Below, one piece after another: positions 8,635-17,648 of a stretch of 64,000 bases of DNA. The DNA lies in assembly GCA_949283575.1 (NCBI GenBank), contig CASDSU010000031.1, positions 124,001 to 188,000 of the forward strand, read 5' to 3'. Source of the DNA: an uncultured Eubacteriales bacterium (GTDB lineage Bacteria; Bacillota; Clostridia; TANB77; UBA1234). The position numbers were made by a program, and so were the translations under genes. The notes beneath the pieces were generated by a model. The model searched no databases and was not told the DNA's origin. It saw nothing but the letters and a program-made list of their open reading frames with translations. Each line of letters opens with the position of its first letter. The first letter of the stretch is position 1.

Positions 8635-10590
8635 ATGAAAAAGTTTATTTGTTTAGTAATGGCGTTAGTATGTTTGTTTGCTGTAAATTCTTATGCTGGT
8701 ACAACGACGTTTAAAGATGTTAAAGATACAAAATATGAAGATGCGGTAGATATGCTTACTACATTTGGAATTATTAATGGTTTCGACGATAATACATTTA
8801 GACCGAATGATAGTGTAACGAGAGGACAACTTGCTAAAATGTTAGTTATTGCAATGGGTTCGAGTGAGAATGATGTTACTGTGGCTTCGAAGAAATTTTT
8901 GGATTTTTCAGACGTTTTGAGTAGTCACTGGGCATATGGTTATATAAAGATTGCTTCAGATAAAAAGTTAATTAATGGTTACACGGATGGTACTTTTAAG
9001 CCAGATGCTACTGTTAGTTATGCTGAAGCAACAACTATGCTTCTAAGAGCTTTAGAATATGAAGATGCAGTCACTAAAAGTACGTTAGAATGGCCTAATA
9101 ATTATATGTCTTATGCTGATGAAGAATTAGATTTATTTGAAAATCTTGGTGAATTTAAGGCTAATAATGCTGCTCCAAGAGGTGCTGTTGCTATTCTTCT
9201 ATGGAATACACTTAGAACAGGTGTGGCAGAAATTGTAGGTGAGAATGATAAAGGTTTGGTTTATGGAGAAGGAACTCCTATGATAACTGAATATATGAAT
9301 TATATTTATCTTCAAGATGCTGAAGTGAAAGAAATTGAATTTGATGATGATTATAAAACTGCTAAAGTTACTTTAAAAGAAGAAGGTAAAGTTTCTCGAA
9401 AAATTACTGTGTATGCAGAAGAAGCTATGAATATGTTTGGAAAAACGATTACTTTATTACTTGATAGTATGACAAATGAAGTTGTTATATCTAATTATGA
9501 AACAAAATATAAAGTTGTGAACGGTGAGGTTACTAATATTGGTAAAACAAAGATTTATATATCAAGTAGGTCAACAGGTTATGATATTCCGGATGATGAA
9601 AACATTTTGTTATATGGAATTGAATACTTGGATGATGCTGTAGAAGTTACTATGTTAGTAGAAGGAACTTCTGCTAAGTATTGTATTGCTAAAGGTGCTA
9701 CAGATGTGCTTCCAGGGTTTGTTACTAATAGCAACGTAAAAATTTCTGATGACCAATATGGAATAAGAGTAAGAAAACCAGGGGTTAATAAAGGTGGAAC
9801 TGATTACTATGTTGCAAATGATGATAAATGGCCTGAAGAAGATTCTGTAATTTTATATTATATTAATTCAGATGATTTATTAGTTGTATTAAATGAAATA
9901 GATGTTAAGGATGCTGCGGAAATTACAGCGCTTACTGATGATTATATAAAAATTGCAAGTTATGGTACATATGAGTTTGATAGTGAAAAAGATTATTCAG
10001 TTATATTTGTAGATTCATCAAGTTTAGATGAAGCAAAAATAGAAGATATTGATAAAGATATGGATACAGTATGTCCTGTAAAATATGGTACACATTTGTT
10101 TTTATTTGTGTATGAGGATGATATATTAAATTCATTAGATAAAGATTTTGTATATGCTTTATATGATTTAGAAGATATAATTGAAGACGCTTTGGAATAT
10201 GATGAAGAAGATTATACTCAAGAATCTTATGCAAAACTTATGGAAGAAGTTGCATATGGGCAAAAACTTAATTATCAGTCTACTAAAAATAAAATAAAAA
10301 ATACTATAATAGATATTGAGGATGCTATTGCTGATTTGGATGATGATGTAAGTAAAAGCGAAAAGAAAATAACAGCAGCTAAAAAAGAATTAAGAAAATT
10401 AATTAATGGTGAGTGTCAAGATATTATTGATGACGAGTTTGAATATACAGATGATTCTTATGAATATTTTGATGACATGTATGAAGAAGCAATAGATGTT
10501 TTAGAGATGTATGATGCACTTTTAAGCGAAGTTGAAGATGCACATGAAGATTTACTTGATGCGATTGATGAACTAGAATATTTAGATTAG
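8635..10590 (+). CDS. Second SLH-domain surface protein, 651 residues
   Basis: A paralogue of the preceding S-layer protein. The signal peptide is MKKFICLVMALVCLFAVNSYA. SLH repeats follow (TFGIINGFDDNTFRPNDSVT and DKKLINGYTDGTFKPDATVS, then a third around WPNNYMSYADEELDLFENL). The middle part is probably beta-rich. The last ~130 residues are strongly acidic and helical (LYDLEDIIEDALEYDEEDYT onward). Codon use is ordinary for the genome, unlike the main S-layer gene, so it is probably a minor surface protein. Substrate or role beyond wall anchoring cannot be told. Confidence 0.87.
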   Translation: MKKFICLVMALVCLFAVNSYAGTTTFKDVKDTKYEDAVDMLTTFGIINGFDDNTFRPNDSVTRGQLAKMLVIAMGSSENDVTVASKKFLDFSDVLSSHWAYGYIKIASDKKLINGYTDGTFKPDATVSYAEATTMLLRALEYEDAVTKSTLEWPNNYMSYADEELDLFENLGEFKANNAAPRGAVAILLWNTLRTGVAEIVGENDKGLVYGEGTPMITEYMNYIYLQDAEVKEIEFDDDYKTAKVTLKEEGKVSRKITVYAEEAMNMFGKTITLLLDSMTNEVVISNYETKYKVVNGEVTNIGKTKIYISSRSTGYDIPDDENILLYGIEYLDDAVEVTMLVEGTSAKYCIAKGATDVLPGFVTNSNVKISDDQYGIRVRKPGVNKGGTDYYVANDDKWPEEDSVILYYINSDDLLVVLNEIDVKDAAEITALTDDYIKIASYGTYEFDSEKDYSVIFVDSSSLDEAKIEDIDKDMDTVCPVKYGTHLFLFVYEDDILNSLDKDFVYALYDLEDIIEDALEYDEEDYTQESYAKLMEEVAYGQKLNYQSTKNKIKNTIIDIEDAIADLDDDVSKSEKKITAAKKELRKLINGECQDIIDDEFEYTDDSYEYFDDMYEEAIDVLEMYDALLSEVEDAHEDLLDAIDELEYLD

Positions 10591-10602
10591 ATTATTGAAA
10601 AG

Positions 10603-10638
10603 CGAGGAATATTTATGATAAAATATTCCTCGTATTTT
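10603..10638 (+). terminator. Terminator
   Basis: CGAGGAATATTT pairs exactly with AAATATTCCTCG across a six-base ATGATA loop and is followed by TATTTT. Confidence 0.85.
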
Positions 10639-10663
10639 AGAAAGAAAATAAGGAGGGTCCTTG

Positions 10664-13348
10664 ATGGAACAAAAAAATTGGTATTCAATGTCAGTAGAAG
10701 ATGTTGCAAAAGAAGTTAAAACGGGCGTTGATTCTGGTTTGAAAAATTCAGAGGTTGAAACAAGACGCCAAAAGTATGGTATGAATGAAATTGTTTCAAA
10801 AAACAAGAAACCAATCTGGAAGATGATTGTTGAACAGTTTACAGATTTTATGATTATCGTTTTAATTATTGCAGCGGTGATGTCGGCAATTGCTAGTGGA
10901 GAGATTGTAGATTCAGCAATTATTTTATTAATCGTTGTCGTTAATGCAATTATTGGTGTTGTTCAAGAAGTTAAAGCTCAAAAGTCACTTGAGTCGTTGA
11001 AACAACTTAGTGCTCCACATTGTAAAGTTATTAGAGATGGTAAAGTTGAAACAATTGAATCAAGAGAGTTAGTTCCAGGTGATATCGTAATTTTGGATAC
11101 TGGTGATTATGTTCCTGCAGATTTAAGACTTGTTGATGCGGTTAATTTGAAGATTCAAGAAGCGGCTCTTACTGGTGAATCTGTTCCTGTTGAAAAAATG
11201 GCACAAACTATAAAGAGTGATAAAGTTGGTATTGGTGATAGAACTAACTGTGGTTTCTCATCAAGCCTTGTTACATATGGTAGAGGTAAAGGTATTGTTG
11301 TTGCTACAGGTATGAATACTGAAGTTGGTAAGATTGCTCAGATGCTTGATGATGTTGATGAGAGCGAAACTCCACTTAAACGTAGACTTTCAGTTTTGGG
11401 AAAAACACTTGGTATGGTTGCAATCGTAATTTGTGTTTTAATATTCTTAGTTGGACTTATTGTTTATGATAGAAACTGGGTAGATATGTTTATGACAGCT
11501 GTTAGCTTGGCTGTTGCTGCTATTCCAGAAGGTTTACCAGCTATTTCTACAATCGTTTTATCTATTGGTGTTCAAAGAATGGTTAAGAAAAATGCAATTA
11601 TTCGTACATTGCCTTCTGTTGAAACTCTTGGTAGTGCAACAGTTATTTGTTCAGATAAAACAGGTACTTTAACACAAAACAAGATGACAGTTGAAAAAGT
11701 TTTCTTTAATAATACATCTTACAAAGCTCCTGATAAATATAATGATGTTGATGCACATTATAAATTATTACTTGATTGTATGATTCTTTGTAATGATTCA
11801 AAGATTACAAAAGAGGCTTCAGGCGCTAAAGTTACAGGTGATCCTACAGAAACAGCATTAGTCGATTTAGGTATTAAGAGTGAAATTTGGAAAGATGATT
11901 TAGATGTAGAGTTTACACGTGTTGAAGAAATTCCATTTGATTCAGAAAGAAAATTAATGACAACAGTTCATAAAAAGGGTAATGAATTTGTTGTATATAC
12001 AAAGGGTGGAATTGACGAATTACTTGCTAAATGTACAAGAATTCATATTGATGGAAAAGATATTACTTTAGAAGATAAATATACAGACGCTCTTCAAAAA
12101 GCTAATAATGAATTTGCTGATGGAGCACTTAGAGTTCTTGCAATGGCATACAAAGTTTTAGATCATATGCCTTCAAAAGAAGAAATGCAAAATATTGAAA
12201 GTGATTTAACTTTCATAGGTATGGTTGGTATGATTGACCCTGCTAGACCTGAAGTTAAAGAAGCTGTTGCTAAATGTAAGACTGCTGGTATTAGACCAGT
12301 TATGATTACAGGTGACCATAAAGCTACAGCTGTTGCAATTGCTAGAGAAATCGGTATTTTAAATAGTGGAGATAAAGCTATTACTGGTGCTGAATTACAA
12401 GAAATGTCTCAAGAAGAATTAGAGAAACAAGTTAAAGATATTTCGGTTTATGCGCGTGTATCTCCAGAACATAAAGTTAGAATAGTAAATGCTTGGAAGT
12501 CACATGGTGAAGTTGTTGCTATGACAGGTGATGGTGTTAATGATGCGCCAGCTCTTAAGACAGCTGATATTGGAGCTGCTATGGGTATCGTTGGAACAGA
12601 CGTTGCTAAAGAATCAGCAGATGTTGTTTTAACAGATGATAACTTTGCAACAATCGTTTCAGCAGTAGAAGAAGGTCGTAGAATTTATGATAACATATTA
12701 AAAGCAGTTGCTTATTTGTTATCTGCAAACATTGGTGAAATAATTACTTTATTTATTGCAACTATGCTTGGATGGATTGAACCATTATTACCAATTCATA
12801 TTTTATGGATTAACTTAGTTACAGATAGTTTACCAGCGCTTGCACTTAGTGTGGATCCTCCAGAAAAAAATATAATGAACAGAAAAGCAAAGAAAAATCA
12901 AAATATCTTTACAAAAGGTATGATAAGAAGAGTAGTATATCAAGGTATAATGGTTGGTGCACTTACATTATTAGCTTTTGGATTTGGTGCAGGTTGGGAT
13001 TTTGCAACATTAGAATCAGATCCAGAAAGAGCGGCAATTGCTCAAACAATGGCATTCACGGTTCTTGCATTCTCAGAATTAGTACATGTGTTTAACTTAC
13101 GTTCAAATAAAGATTCAATATTTAAGGTTGGATTTGGAACAAACAAAACATTACTTGGTGCAGTTGCATTATCTACAGCGCTTATGTTAGTTGTTCTATT
13201 AATACCAGGATTACACGGAATATTTGAGATAGCATCATTGCCAACAACTCAGATACTCGAAGTAGTACTATTATCACTTGCTCCACTTTTCATTGTTGAA
13301 ACTTTAAAAGCTTTAAAATTGAATACAACTAAGGAAGAGAATGAATAA
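10664..13348 (+). CDS. Calcium-transporting P-type ATPase (PMCA/SERCA type)
   Basis: A membrane cation pump of 894 residues, within the usual length for bacterial P2-type ATPases. Motifs: cation N-terminal domain (YSMSVEDVAKEVKTGVDS), TGES actuator loop, membrane PEGLP motif (AAIPEGLPA), phosphorylation site CSDKTGTLTQNKM, nucleotide-domain KGGIDELL, and hinge TGDGVNDAPALK. The C-terminal helices carry NLVTDSLPALAL, typical of Ca2+ pumps. The ATG at 10664 sits after AAGGAGGGTCC; the TTG just before it is less likely. Monocistronic. Confidence 0.94.
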   Translation: MEQKNWYSMSVEDVAKEVKTGVDSGLKNSEVETRRQKYGMNEIVSKNKKPIWKMIVEQFTDFMIIVLIIAAVMSAIASGEIVDSAIILLIVVVNAIIGVVQEVKAQKSLESLKQLSAPHCKVIRDGKVETIESRELVPGDIVILDTGDYVPADLRLVDAVNLKIQEAALTGESVPVEKMAQTIKSDKVGIGDRTNCGFSSSLVTYGRGKGIVVATGMNTEVGKIAQMLDDVDESETPLKRRLSVLGKTLGMVAIVICVLIFLVGLIVYDRNWVDMFMTAVSLAVAAIPEGLPAISTIVLSIGVQRMVKKNAIIRTLPSVETLGSATVICSDKTGTLTQNKMTVEKVFFNNTSYKAPDKYNDVDAHYKLLLDCMILCNDSKITKEASGAKVTGDPTETALVDLGIKSEIWKDDLDVEFTRVEEIPFDSERKLMTTVHKKGNEFVVYTKGGIDELLAKCTRIHIDGKDITLEDKYTDALQKANNEFADGALRVLAMAYKVLDHMPSKEEMQNIESDLTFIGMVGMIDPARPEVKEAVAKCKTAGIRPVMITGDHKATAVAIAREIGILNSGDKAITGAELQEMSQEELEKQVKDISVYARVSPEHKVRIVNAWKSHGEVVAMTGDGVNDAPALKTADIGAAMGIVGTDVAKESADVVLTDDNFATIVSAVEEGRRIYDNILKAVAYLLSANIGEIITLFIATMLGWIEPLLPIHILWINLVTDSLPALALSVDPPEKNIMNRKAKKNQNIFTKGMIRRVVYQGIMVGALTLLAFGFGAGWDFATLESDPERAAIAQTMAFTVLAFSELVHVFNLRSNKDSIFKVGFGTNKTLLGAVALSTALMLVVLLIPGLHGIFEIASLPTTQILEVVLLSLAPLFIVETLKALKLNTTKEENE

Positions 13349-13362
13349 TAAGGTATGATATG

Positions 13363-13408
13363 AAAAAACTTGGAAATTGGGACGGTTCTTTTTTCCAAGT
13401 TTTTTTAT
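13363..13408 (+). terminator. Terminator of the P-type ATPase gene, with repeat in the loop
   Basis: AAAACTTGGAA pairs with TTCCAAGTTTT and a T-run follows. The loop is ATTGGGACGGTTCTTTT, a member of the GGGACGG repeat set. Confidence 0.85.
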
Positions 13409-13420
13409 TTTTGAAAATAA

Positions 13421-13450
13421 AAAAGAGTTAAGTTTAAACTTAACTCTTTT
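13421..13450 (-). terminator. Terminator of the tRNA-Leu gene
   Basis: A 30-bp perfect palindrome (AAAAGAGTTAAGTTT and its complement) immediately beyond the tRNA 3' CCA, with a T-run on the minus strand. Confidence 0.8.
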
Positions 13451-13533
13451 GGTGCGGATGAGAGGACTTGAACCCCCACGTCGAAGACACTAGATCCTAA
13501 GTCTAGCGCGTCTGCCAGTTCCGCCACATCCGC
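13450..13533 (-). tRNA. tRNA-Leu, anticodon UAG
   Basis: Minus-strand cloverleaf: acceptor GCGGATG pairs with CATCCGC, discriminator A and encoded CCA (plus-strand TGG at 13450-13452). The anticodon arm CTAGA-CTTAGGA-TCTAG gives UAG. A long variable arm (TGTCTTCGACG) marks a class II leucine tRNA. The T arm contains GGTTCAAGTCC. It is the only tRNA gene seen in the window. Confidence 0.96.
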
Positions 13534-13608
13534 ATGTCTCATCGACAAGTAATATATTAACATTTACTTATTTTAATGTCAATAGGATTATTTAAAAATT
13601 TTTTCGTG

Positions 13609-13632
13609 CACACGAGGAACGTCCCTCGTGTG
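13609..13632. repeat. 24-bp palindrome, copy 2
   Basis: CACACGAGGAAC then GTCCCTCGTGTG: a palindrome with one mismatched pair and the same layout as the copies at 3049 and 46312. Confidence 0.8.
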
Positions 13633-13664
13633 TACGAGGTGTGTGTTTTATTATGTTAAATACA

Positions 13665-13693
13665 TTGACATTTTATGGATAATGGTATATAAT
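13665..13693 (+). promoter_or_regulatory. Consensus sigma-A promoter
   Basis: TTGACA, exactly 17 bp, TATAAT. It drives the G+C-rich gene at 13743. Confidence 0.88.
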
Positions 13694-13742
13694 AAACGCG
13701 TTGGAATGTCACTTTAACGACTGTGCGAGGAGGTTTTTTCAA

Positions 13743-14204
13743 ATGGCACGACAAGGAAGTATCCGGATTTATGATGGCGACGTAATGGAAGAGGCAAACG
13801 TACATCCTAACGATCTGAAGAGGTCTGAGTTGTCTTTTGCGTTACGTACTGATCCTGAACTTTGTGAAAGGATCATACGTGATCTCAAAGGGGCTATTCC
13901 CAATATCCAGAAGTTGCTTGAGCAAATCAAGAGGCTGAAAATCAACCGTAGTCTGGAGGGAGATCTTTCGAGGCTTAAGTGGAGGCTTTGTAAGTACGAA
14001 ATCATGCATTGTGATTGCAGCTGGCAGGATAAGGATTCTGAACTGCGATACGCACTCAGCATGCTTGATATGTGCTACAAGACCGTCATTCATAAGGCAG
14101 ACATGGAAATGAATGATGTGTTCTACATGAGAGATGTACTCAAAGCTCTTCTTGAAACGTTTGAACACAAGATTTCCCAGCTTCAGGAGCTTCTGATGGT
14201 ATAA
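13743..14204 (+). CDS. Unknown 153-residue helical protein, foreign codon use, one in-frame CGG at codon 8
   Basis: I do not recognise the family. The ATG at 13743 follows a perfect AGGAGG with 9-bp spacing. The protein is mostly helical with heptad-like leucines (IPNIQKLLEQIKRLKINRSL) and scattered Cys. Codon use is clearly unlike the neighbours (CTG, CTC, CGT, GAC, ATC, AGG). It is monocistronic with a consensus promoter and a strong terminator. The eighth codon is CGG (SIRIYDG); there is no compensating frame change, so the gene needs CGG read as a triplet. If the +1 rule of the native genes applied, translation would end six codons later. It shares these traits with the genes at 14390 and 50516 and is probably of external origin. 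Confidence 0.75.
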   Translation: MARQGSIRIYDGDVMEEANVHPNDLKRSELSFALRTDPELCERIIRDLKGAIPNIQKLLEQIKRLKINRSLEGDLSRLKWRLCKYEIMHCDCSWQDKDSELRYALSMLDMCYKTVIHKADMEMNDVFYMRDVLKALLETFEHKISQLQELLMV

Positions 14205-14208
14205 ATTA

Positions 14209-14299
14209 TAAGCGAAAGGCATTGTTTGTATGTGAAAATGTGGTTGTATAAATTCCATTTTTTACATTCAAACAGTGCCTTTTCGCTTATATTTTTTGT
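14209..14299 (+). terminator. Large terminator hairpin
   Basis: A 21-bp stem (ATAAGCGAAAGGCATTGTTTG pairing with 14270-14290, one G-U) holds further pairing in its loop and ends in TATTTTTTG. Confidence 0.88.
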
Positions 14300-14302
14300 T
14301 AC

Positions 14303-14331
14303 TTGACAAATATTGATTATATATATAAAAT
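14303..14331 (+). promoter_or_regulatory. Sigma-A promoter of the phosphoesterase gene
   Basis: TTGACA, 17-bp spacer, TAAAAT. Confidence 0.8.
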
Positions 14332-14389
14332 TTTGATGAATTGGTAAACCCTGTTACTATCCAAATATGAACTATAGGAGGAGATGTGC

Positions 14390-15322
14390 TTGCGGAATAT
14401 GCTACGTATGCTGGAAACGGCAAACGAGGACTACATCCCGTTCAGACGTGAAGAACTAGGAATAGAGCCTCATGTTTTTGAAGATGTTGCGAGACGTTGT
14501 GGTTTTGAGCCGATAATGCTTGGTTCAGGAATAAAGACCCGCATAAAGCTGAAAAAGCGTGGTATTCCGATTGTTAAGCTCTATGATAAGGACGAATCAA
14601 ATCGTTTCAATTATCTGGACATCGCAGATATCCATGCTGGTCACCCTGATTTTTCACCTGAGGTTTTGGACGAAGTTCTGGCTAAGTACTACAATGGTGG
14701 TAAACCTACCGTTGATTACGTGTTCATAGCTGGTGACTTGTTCGAAGGGATAACGACAGATGAATATTCATACGAACTGGTTACGCAGAATCCGCATATG
14801 AAGGAGAGAGTGAATTCGATTCGAAATCATCAGGTAAATTTGCTTTTTAATGTGCTTTCGAAGTATGATTTTGATTATCGTGTAATCAATGGTAACCATG
14901 AATATACTTTCGAACAGCTTGGTGTGGATTCTCCTATTGCACTTCTTGAACGAATGATGCATCAACGTCAGAAGAAATTTACGTATTACGATACGTATAT
15001 CATCGACTTCGTGATTGCCGGTGTGGTCAAGCGAATGATGCATCTTGAGAGTTTTCACCAGCGTGAAGGTGCGGTTCATGCGTATGATCGACTCATGAAG
15101 TTCAGAAAGCATGGCGGGTTGACCCCTTACTATGGGGACAAAAAGCATCCTATTCGAATGTTCCAGTGCGGACACATTCATCGTAGAGAAGAGCTTTATG
15201 ATTCTATGGACAAGATTTTCATTTCGCAGTCGGGTTCGTTTATCAAAGACGAGCTTCTGTATGCACCCTCGATTCACATGAAAGGCACAGTTCTTGATGA
15301 CAATCGTATATTGCGCGATTAA
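14390..15322 (+). CDS. Metallophosphoesterase, foreign codon use, CGG at codon 2
   Basis: A calcineurin-like phosphoesterase of about 310 residues. All metal-binding blocks are present: DIHAGH, GDLFEG, GNHEY and CGHIHRRE. Substrate unknown. Codon use is G+C-rich and CGT-rich, like the gene at 13743. The start is uncertain: the AGGAGGAG site is 8 bp from TTG at 14390 (favoured) but only 2 bp from ATG at 14384. In either case CGG (14393-14395) is the second or fourth codon and the only CGG among over 20 Arg codons. Passing over its C would abort translation within about 25 codons. It is monocistronic between its own promoter and terminator. Confidence 0.85.
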   Translation: MRNMLRMLETANEDYIPFRREELGIEPHVFEDVARRCGFEPIMLGSGIKTRIKLKKRGIPIVKLYDKDESNRFNYLDIADIHAGHPDFSPEVLDEVLAKYYNGGKPTVDYVFIAGDLFEGITTDEYSYELVTQNPHMKERVNSIRNHQVNLLFNVLSKYDFDYRVINGNHEYTFEQLGVDSPIALLERMMHQRQKKFTYYDTYIIDFVIAGVVKRMMHLESFHQREGAVHAYDRLMKFRKHGGLTPYYGDKKHPIRMFQCGHIHRREELYDSMDKIFISQSGSFIKDELLYAPSIHMKGTVLDDNRILRD

Positions 15323-15373
15323 AAAGGCAAACTTACACATCAATTTTTTTAGGTGTGTGAGTTTGCTTTTTTT
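15321..15373 (+). terminator. Terminator of the phosphoesterase gene
   Basis: AAGGCAAACTTACACA pairs with TGTGTGAGTTTGCTTTT (one G-U) and a T-run follows directly after the stop codon. Confidence 0.88.
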
Positions 15374-15494
15374 ATGTACTTTATAATTAGTTTTCTTTGT
15401 AAATAATTGTGTATAAAAGGTTGTCCTGATTAGGATATCTGTGATAAATTAATATTGGTTGATTTTGATAAAAAGAGATTGGAGATGAGTTTCT

Positions 15495-16817
15495 GTGAAA
15501 TCAATAATTATTTTAATAAGTAAATTTTTATATATTATTGGAAAAATGATAGGCAAAGGTAGTAGTATGCCTGGAAAAATTGCTTTAAAGCTTGATAAAA
15601 ATATTTTGAAAAAGATTTCGCTGCCAAGTGATATTATTATGGTTACAGGTAGTAACGGGAAAACTTCAACTGTAGAGATGATTTGTAGTACACTTGAAGC
15701 GAATGGATATAATGTTGGATGTAATAAAGAAGGTTCTAATCAAACAGAAGGTGTAACAACAATGATTTTGAATGCTTCTAATTTAAAAGGTGAAGTAAAA
15801 AAAGATGTTTTGGTTATTGAAAGTGATGAAAGATACTTGCGTCACACTTTGAAACATTTTAGACCTAAATATTTAGTTGTAACAAATTTGTATAGAGATC
15901 AGATGACGAGAAATGGTCATCCAGAGCTTATTTATAATATAATTAAAGAAGCGATTACGGATGATATTCATTTAATACTAAATGCTGATGATCCGCTTTC
16001 ATCGCTTTATGGTTTTAAAAGAGAAAATGTAACTTATTTTGGAATGAGTAAGAATGAATTTTCAAAAGAGGAAAATGATAGTGCATATGATGATGGTGCT
16101 TTTTGTCCAAATTGTAAAGAACCAATGAAATACGAATATTATCACTATAATCATATTGGTAGCTATAAATGCGAGCATTGCGGACATAAAAGACAAACTC
16201 CACAATACGAAGTTACAGGATTGGATTTGGAAAATAGCAAAATGACGATTAATAATAAACATAGACTAACGATGACTCTTAGAAGTGTTTATACCGCGTA
16301 TAATTTGCTTGCTACTTATGCGGTTACAAAACTTCTTGGAATGAAAGAGGAAAAAATAGTTGAATCACTTAATAATTTTGTTGCCAAGAATGATAGGGTA
16401 CAAAAATTCGTTTTAGACGGCAAACCTGGCATGCTTCTAACGTCAAAGCATGAAAATTCTATATCATATAATCAATCACTTTTATACATAACTAGAGAAA
16501 ATCGTCCTTGTAGTGTTATTATAATTGTTGATGCTGTTAGTAGAAAATATTTTACAAGCGAAACATCTTGGCTTTGGGACATAGATTTTGAATTACTAAA
16601 TAATAAAAATGTAAAGAAGGTTTTTCTAGCTGGTAAATATGTAAGTGATTTGGTGACTAGATTTGAATATTCCGATATAGATATGGATAAGGTTATTGTA
16701 GAAAGTGATATAGATGAAATAATTGAAGAAGCAAAAGAAAAGGCAGAAGGTGAAATTTATCTTGTAACATGCTTTTCAGATAGAATGAAATTTATGAATA
16801 AAGTTAAAGGTGAATAG
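15495..16817 (+). CDS. murT: Lipid II isoglutaminyl synthase subunit MurT
   Basis: The Mur-ligase-like subunit of MurT/GatD, which amidates D-Glu of lipid II. The P-loop is VTGSNGKTSTVEM (about residue 54), and an inserted Cys4 zinc ribbon (FCPNCKEP...YKCEHCGHK, near residues 200-230) is diagnostic for MurT. The DUF1727 C-terminal domain follows. The GTG at 15495 is preceded by GAGATTGGAGATGAG and makes a 440-residue product of usual length. The gatD-like gene follows after 11 bp. Confidence 0.93.
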   Translation: MKSIIILISKFLYIIGKMIGKGSSMPGKIALKLDKNILKKISLPSDIIMVTGSNGKTSTVEMICSTLEANGYNVGCNKEGSNQTEGVTTMILNASNLKGEVKKDVLVIESDERYLRHTLKHFRPKYLVVTNLYRDQMTRNGHPELIYNIIKEAITDDIHLILNADDPLSSLYGFKRENVTYFGMSKNEFSKEENDSAYDDGAFCPNCKEPMKYEYYHYNHIGSYKCEHCGHKRQTPQYEVTGLDLENSKMTINNKHRLTMTLRSVYTAYNLLATYAVTKLLGMKEEKIVESLNNFVAKNDRVQKFVLDGKPGMLLTSKHENSISYNQSLLYITRENRPCSVIIIVDAVSRKYFTSETSWLWDIDFELLNNKNVKKVFLAGKYVSDLVTRFEYSDIDMDKVIVESDIDEIIEEAKEKAEGEIYLVTCFSDRMKFMNKVKGE

Positions 16818-16828
16818 GAGGGATTATT

Positions 16829-17533
16829 GTGAACATAAGAATATTACATTTATATTATAATATTATGAATTTGTATGGAGATTATGGTAACATAATAATC
16901 CTAAAAAAACATTTAGAAGATCAAGGTGCAAATGTTATTGTTGATAAAAAATCTATATATGATGAGTATTGTGTTAAGGATTATGACTTTATTTATATAG
17001 GTTCAGGAACTGAAAATAGTTTGGATAGAGTTTTGAAGGATCTGTTTTTAAAAAAAGATGATTTGCAAGAATATATTGATAATAAAAAGGTTATTCTTGC
17101 TACAGGAAATGCTTTTGAAATGTTTGGAAAAAAGATAGATGATGAGGAGGCTCTTGGAATTTTTGATTTTGAGGTGAAAAGAGATAAGGATAGAAGTACA
17201 TCTGACGTAATATATGAAAGTGAATTGTTAAAGAATCCGATTGTTGGATTTGTAAATAAAGGTTCAAAAATATATCATAATATGAATCCGTTTTTTAAAG
17301 TTAGATTTGGAATTGGAGAAAATGAGAATAATGACTATGAAGGTGTGAAATATAAAAATTTCTATGGAACACATGTGTCAGGACCAATACTTGCAAGGAA
17401 TCCAGAGTTTTTACAAAGAATCGTTTTAGAAATTTGTAAGACGAAGAAATCTAATTTTAAACTAAAAAAAGTTGAATATGAAAATGAAGAGAAAGGTTAT
17501 GAATTAGTACTGGAAGAACTTCGAAAAAGGTAA
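16829..17533 (+). CDS. gatD: GatD-like glutamine amidotransferase lacking the catalytic Cys
   Basis: Position and sequence make it the partner of MurT. It is a class I amidotransferase fold (MNIRILHLYYNIMNLYGDYGN, YIGSGTENSLDRVL, GPILARNPEFL), 234 residues. The nucleophile elbow, normally xCGGxQLLG, reads ATGNAFEMFG with Asn94 where the Cys belongs. The usual ENH and Y-x-HGP motifs read FVNKG and THVSGP. Glutamine hydrolysis is therefore doubtful. It may use free ammonia or serve as a scaffold. The GTG at 16829 follows AGGAGGGATTATT. Confidence 0.85.
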   Translation: MNIRILHLYYNIMNLYGDYGNIIILKKHLEDQGANVIVDKKSIYDEYCVKDYDFIYIGSGTENSLDRVLKDLFLKKDDLQEYIDNKKVILATGNAFEMFGKKIDDEEALGIFDFEVKRDKDRSTSDVIYESELLKNPIVGFVNKGSKIYHNMNPFFKVRFGIGENENNDYEGVKYKNFYGTHVSGPILARNPEFLQRIVLEICKTKKSNFKLKKVEYENEEKGYELVLEELRKR

Positions 17534-17539
17534 ATGGAT

Positions 17540-17582
17540 AATGGATTTTTTTGGGAGGAAAGCCCCATCCTCTTGATCAAAA
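17540..17582. repeat. Diverged GGACGG-type repeat at gene end
   Basis: GGATTTTTTTGGGAGG, then AAAGCCCCATCCTCTTGATC. It resembles the AGCCCCGTCC repeats at 4966 and 30708 and may serve as a weak terminator after gatD. Confidence 0.4.
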
Positions 17583-17648
17583 AACAGTTTTCAAAATGTA
17601 AATTATATGATATAATGAGCCTGTAAAAATTTTAAGGAGGTATTGATA

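Noticed and set aside
13450-15373. tRNA-Leu as attachment site for an integrated island
   Set aside because: The tRNA 3' end faces away from the G+C-rich genes, no direct repeat of it was seen on the far side, and no integrase is present.
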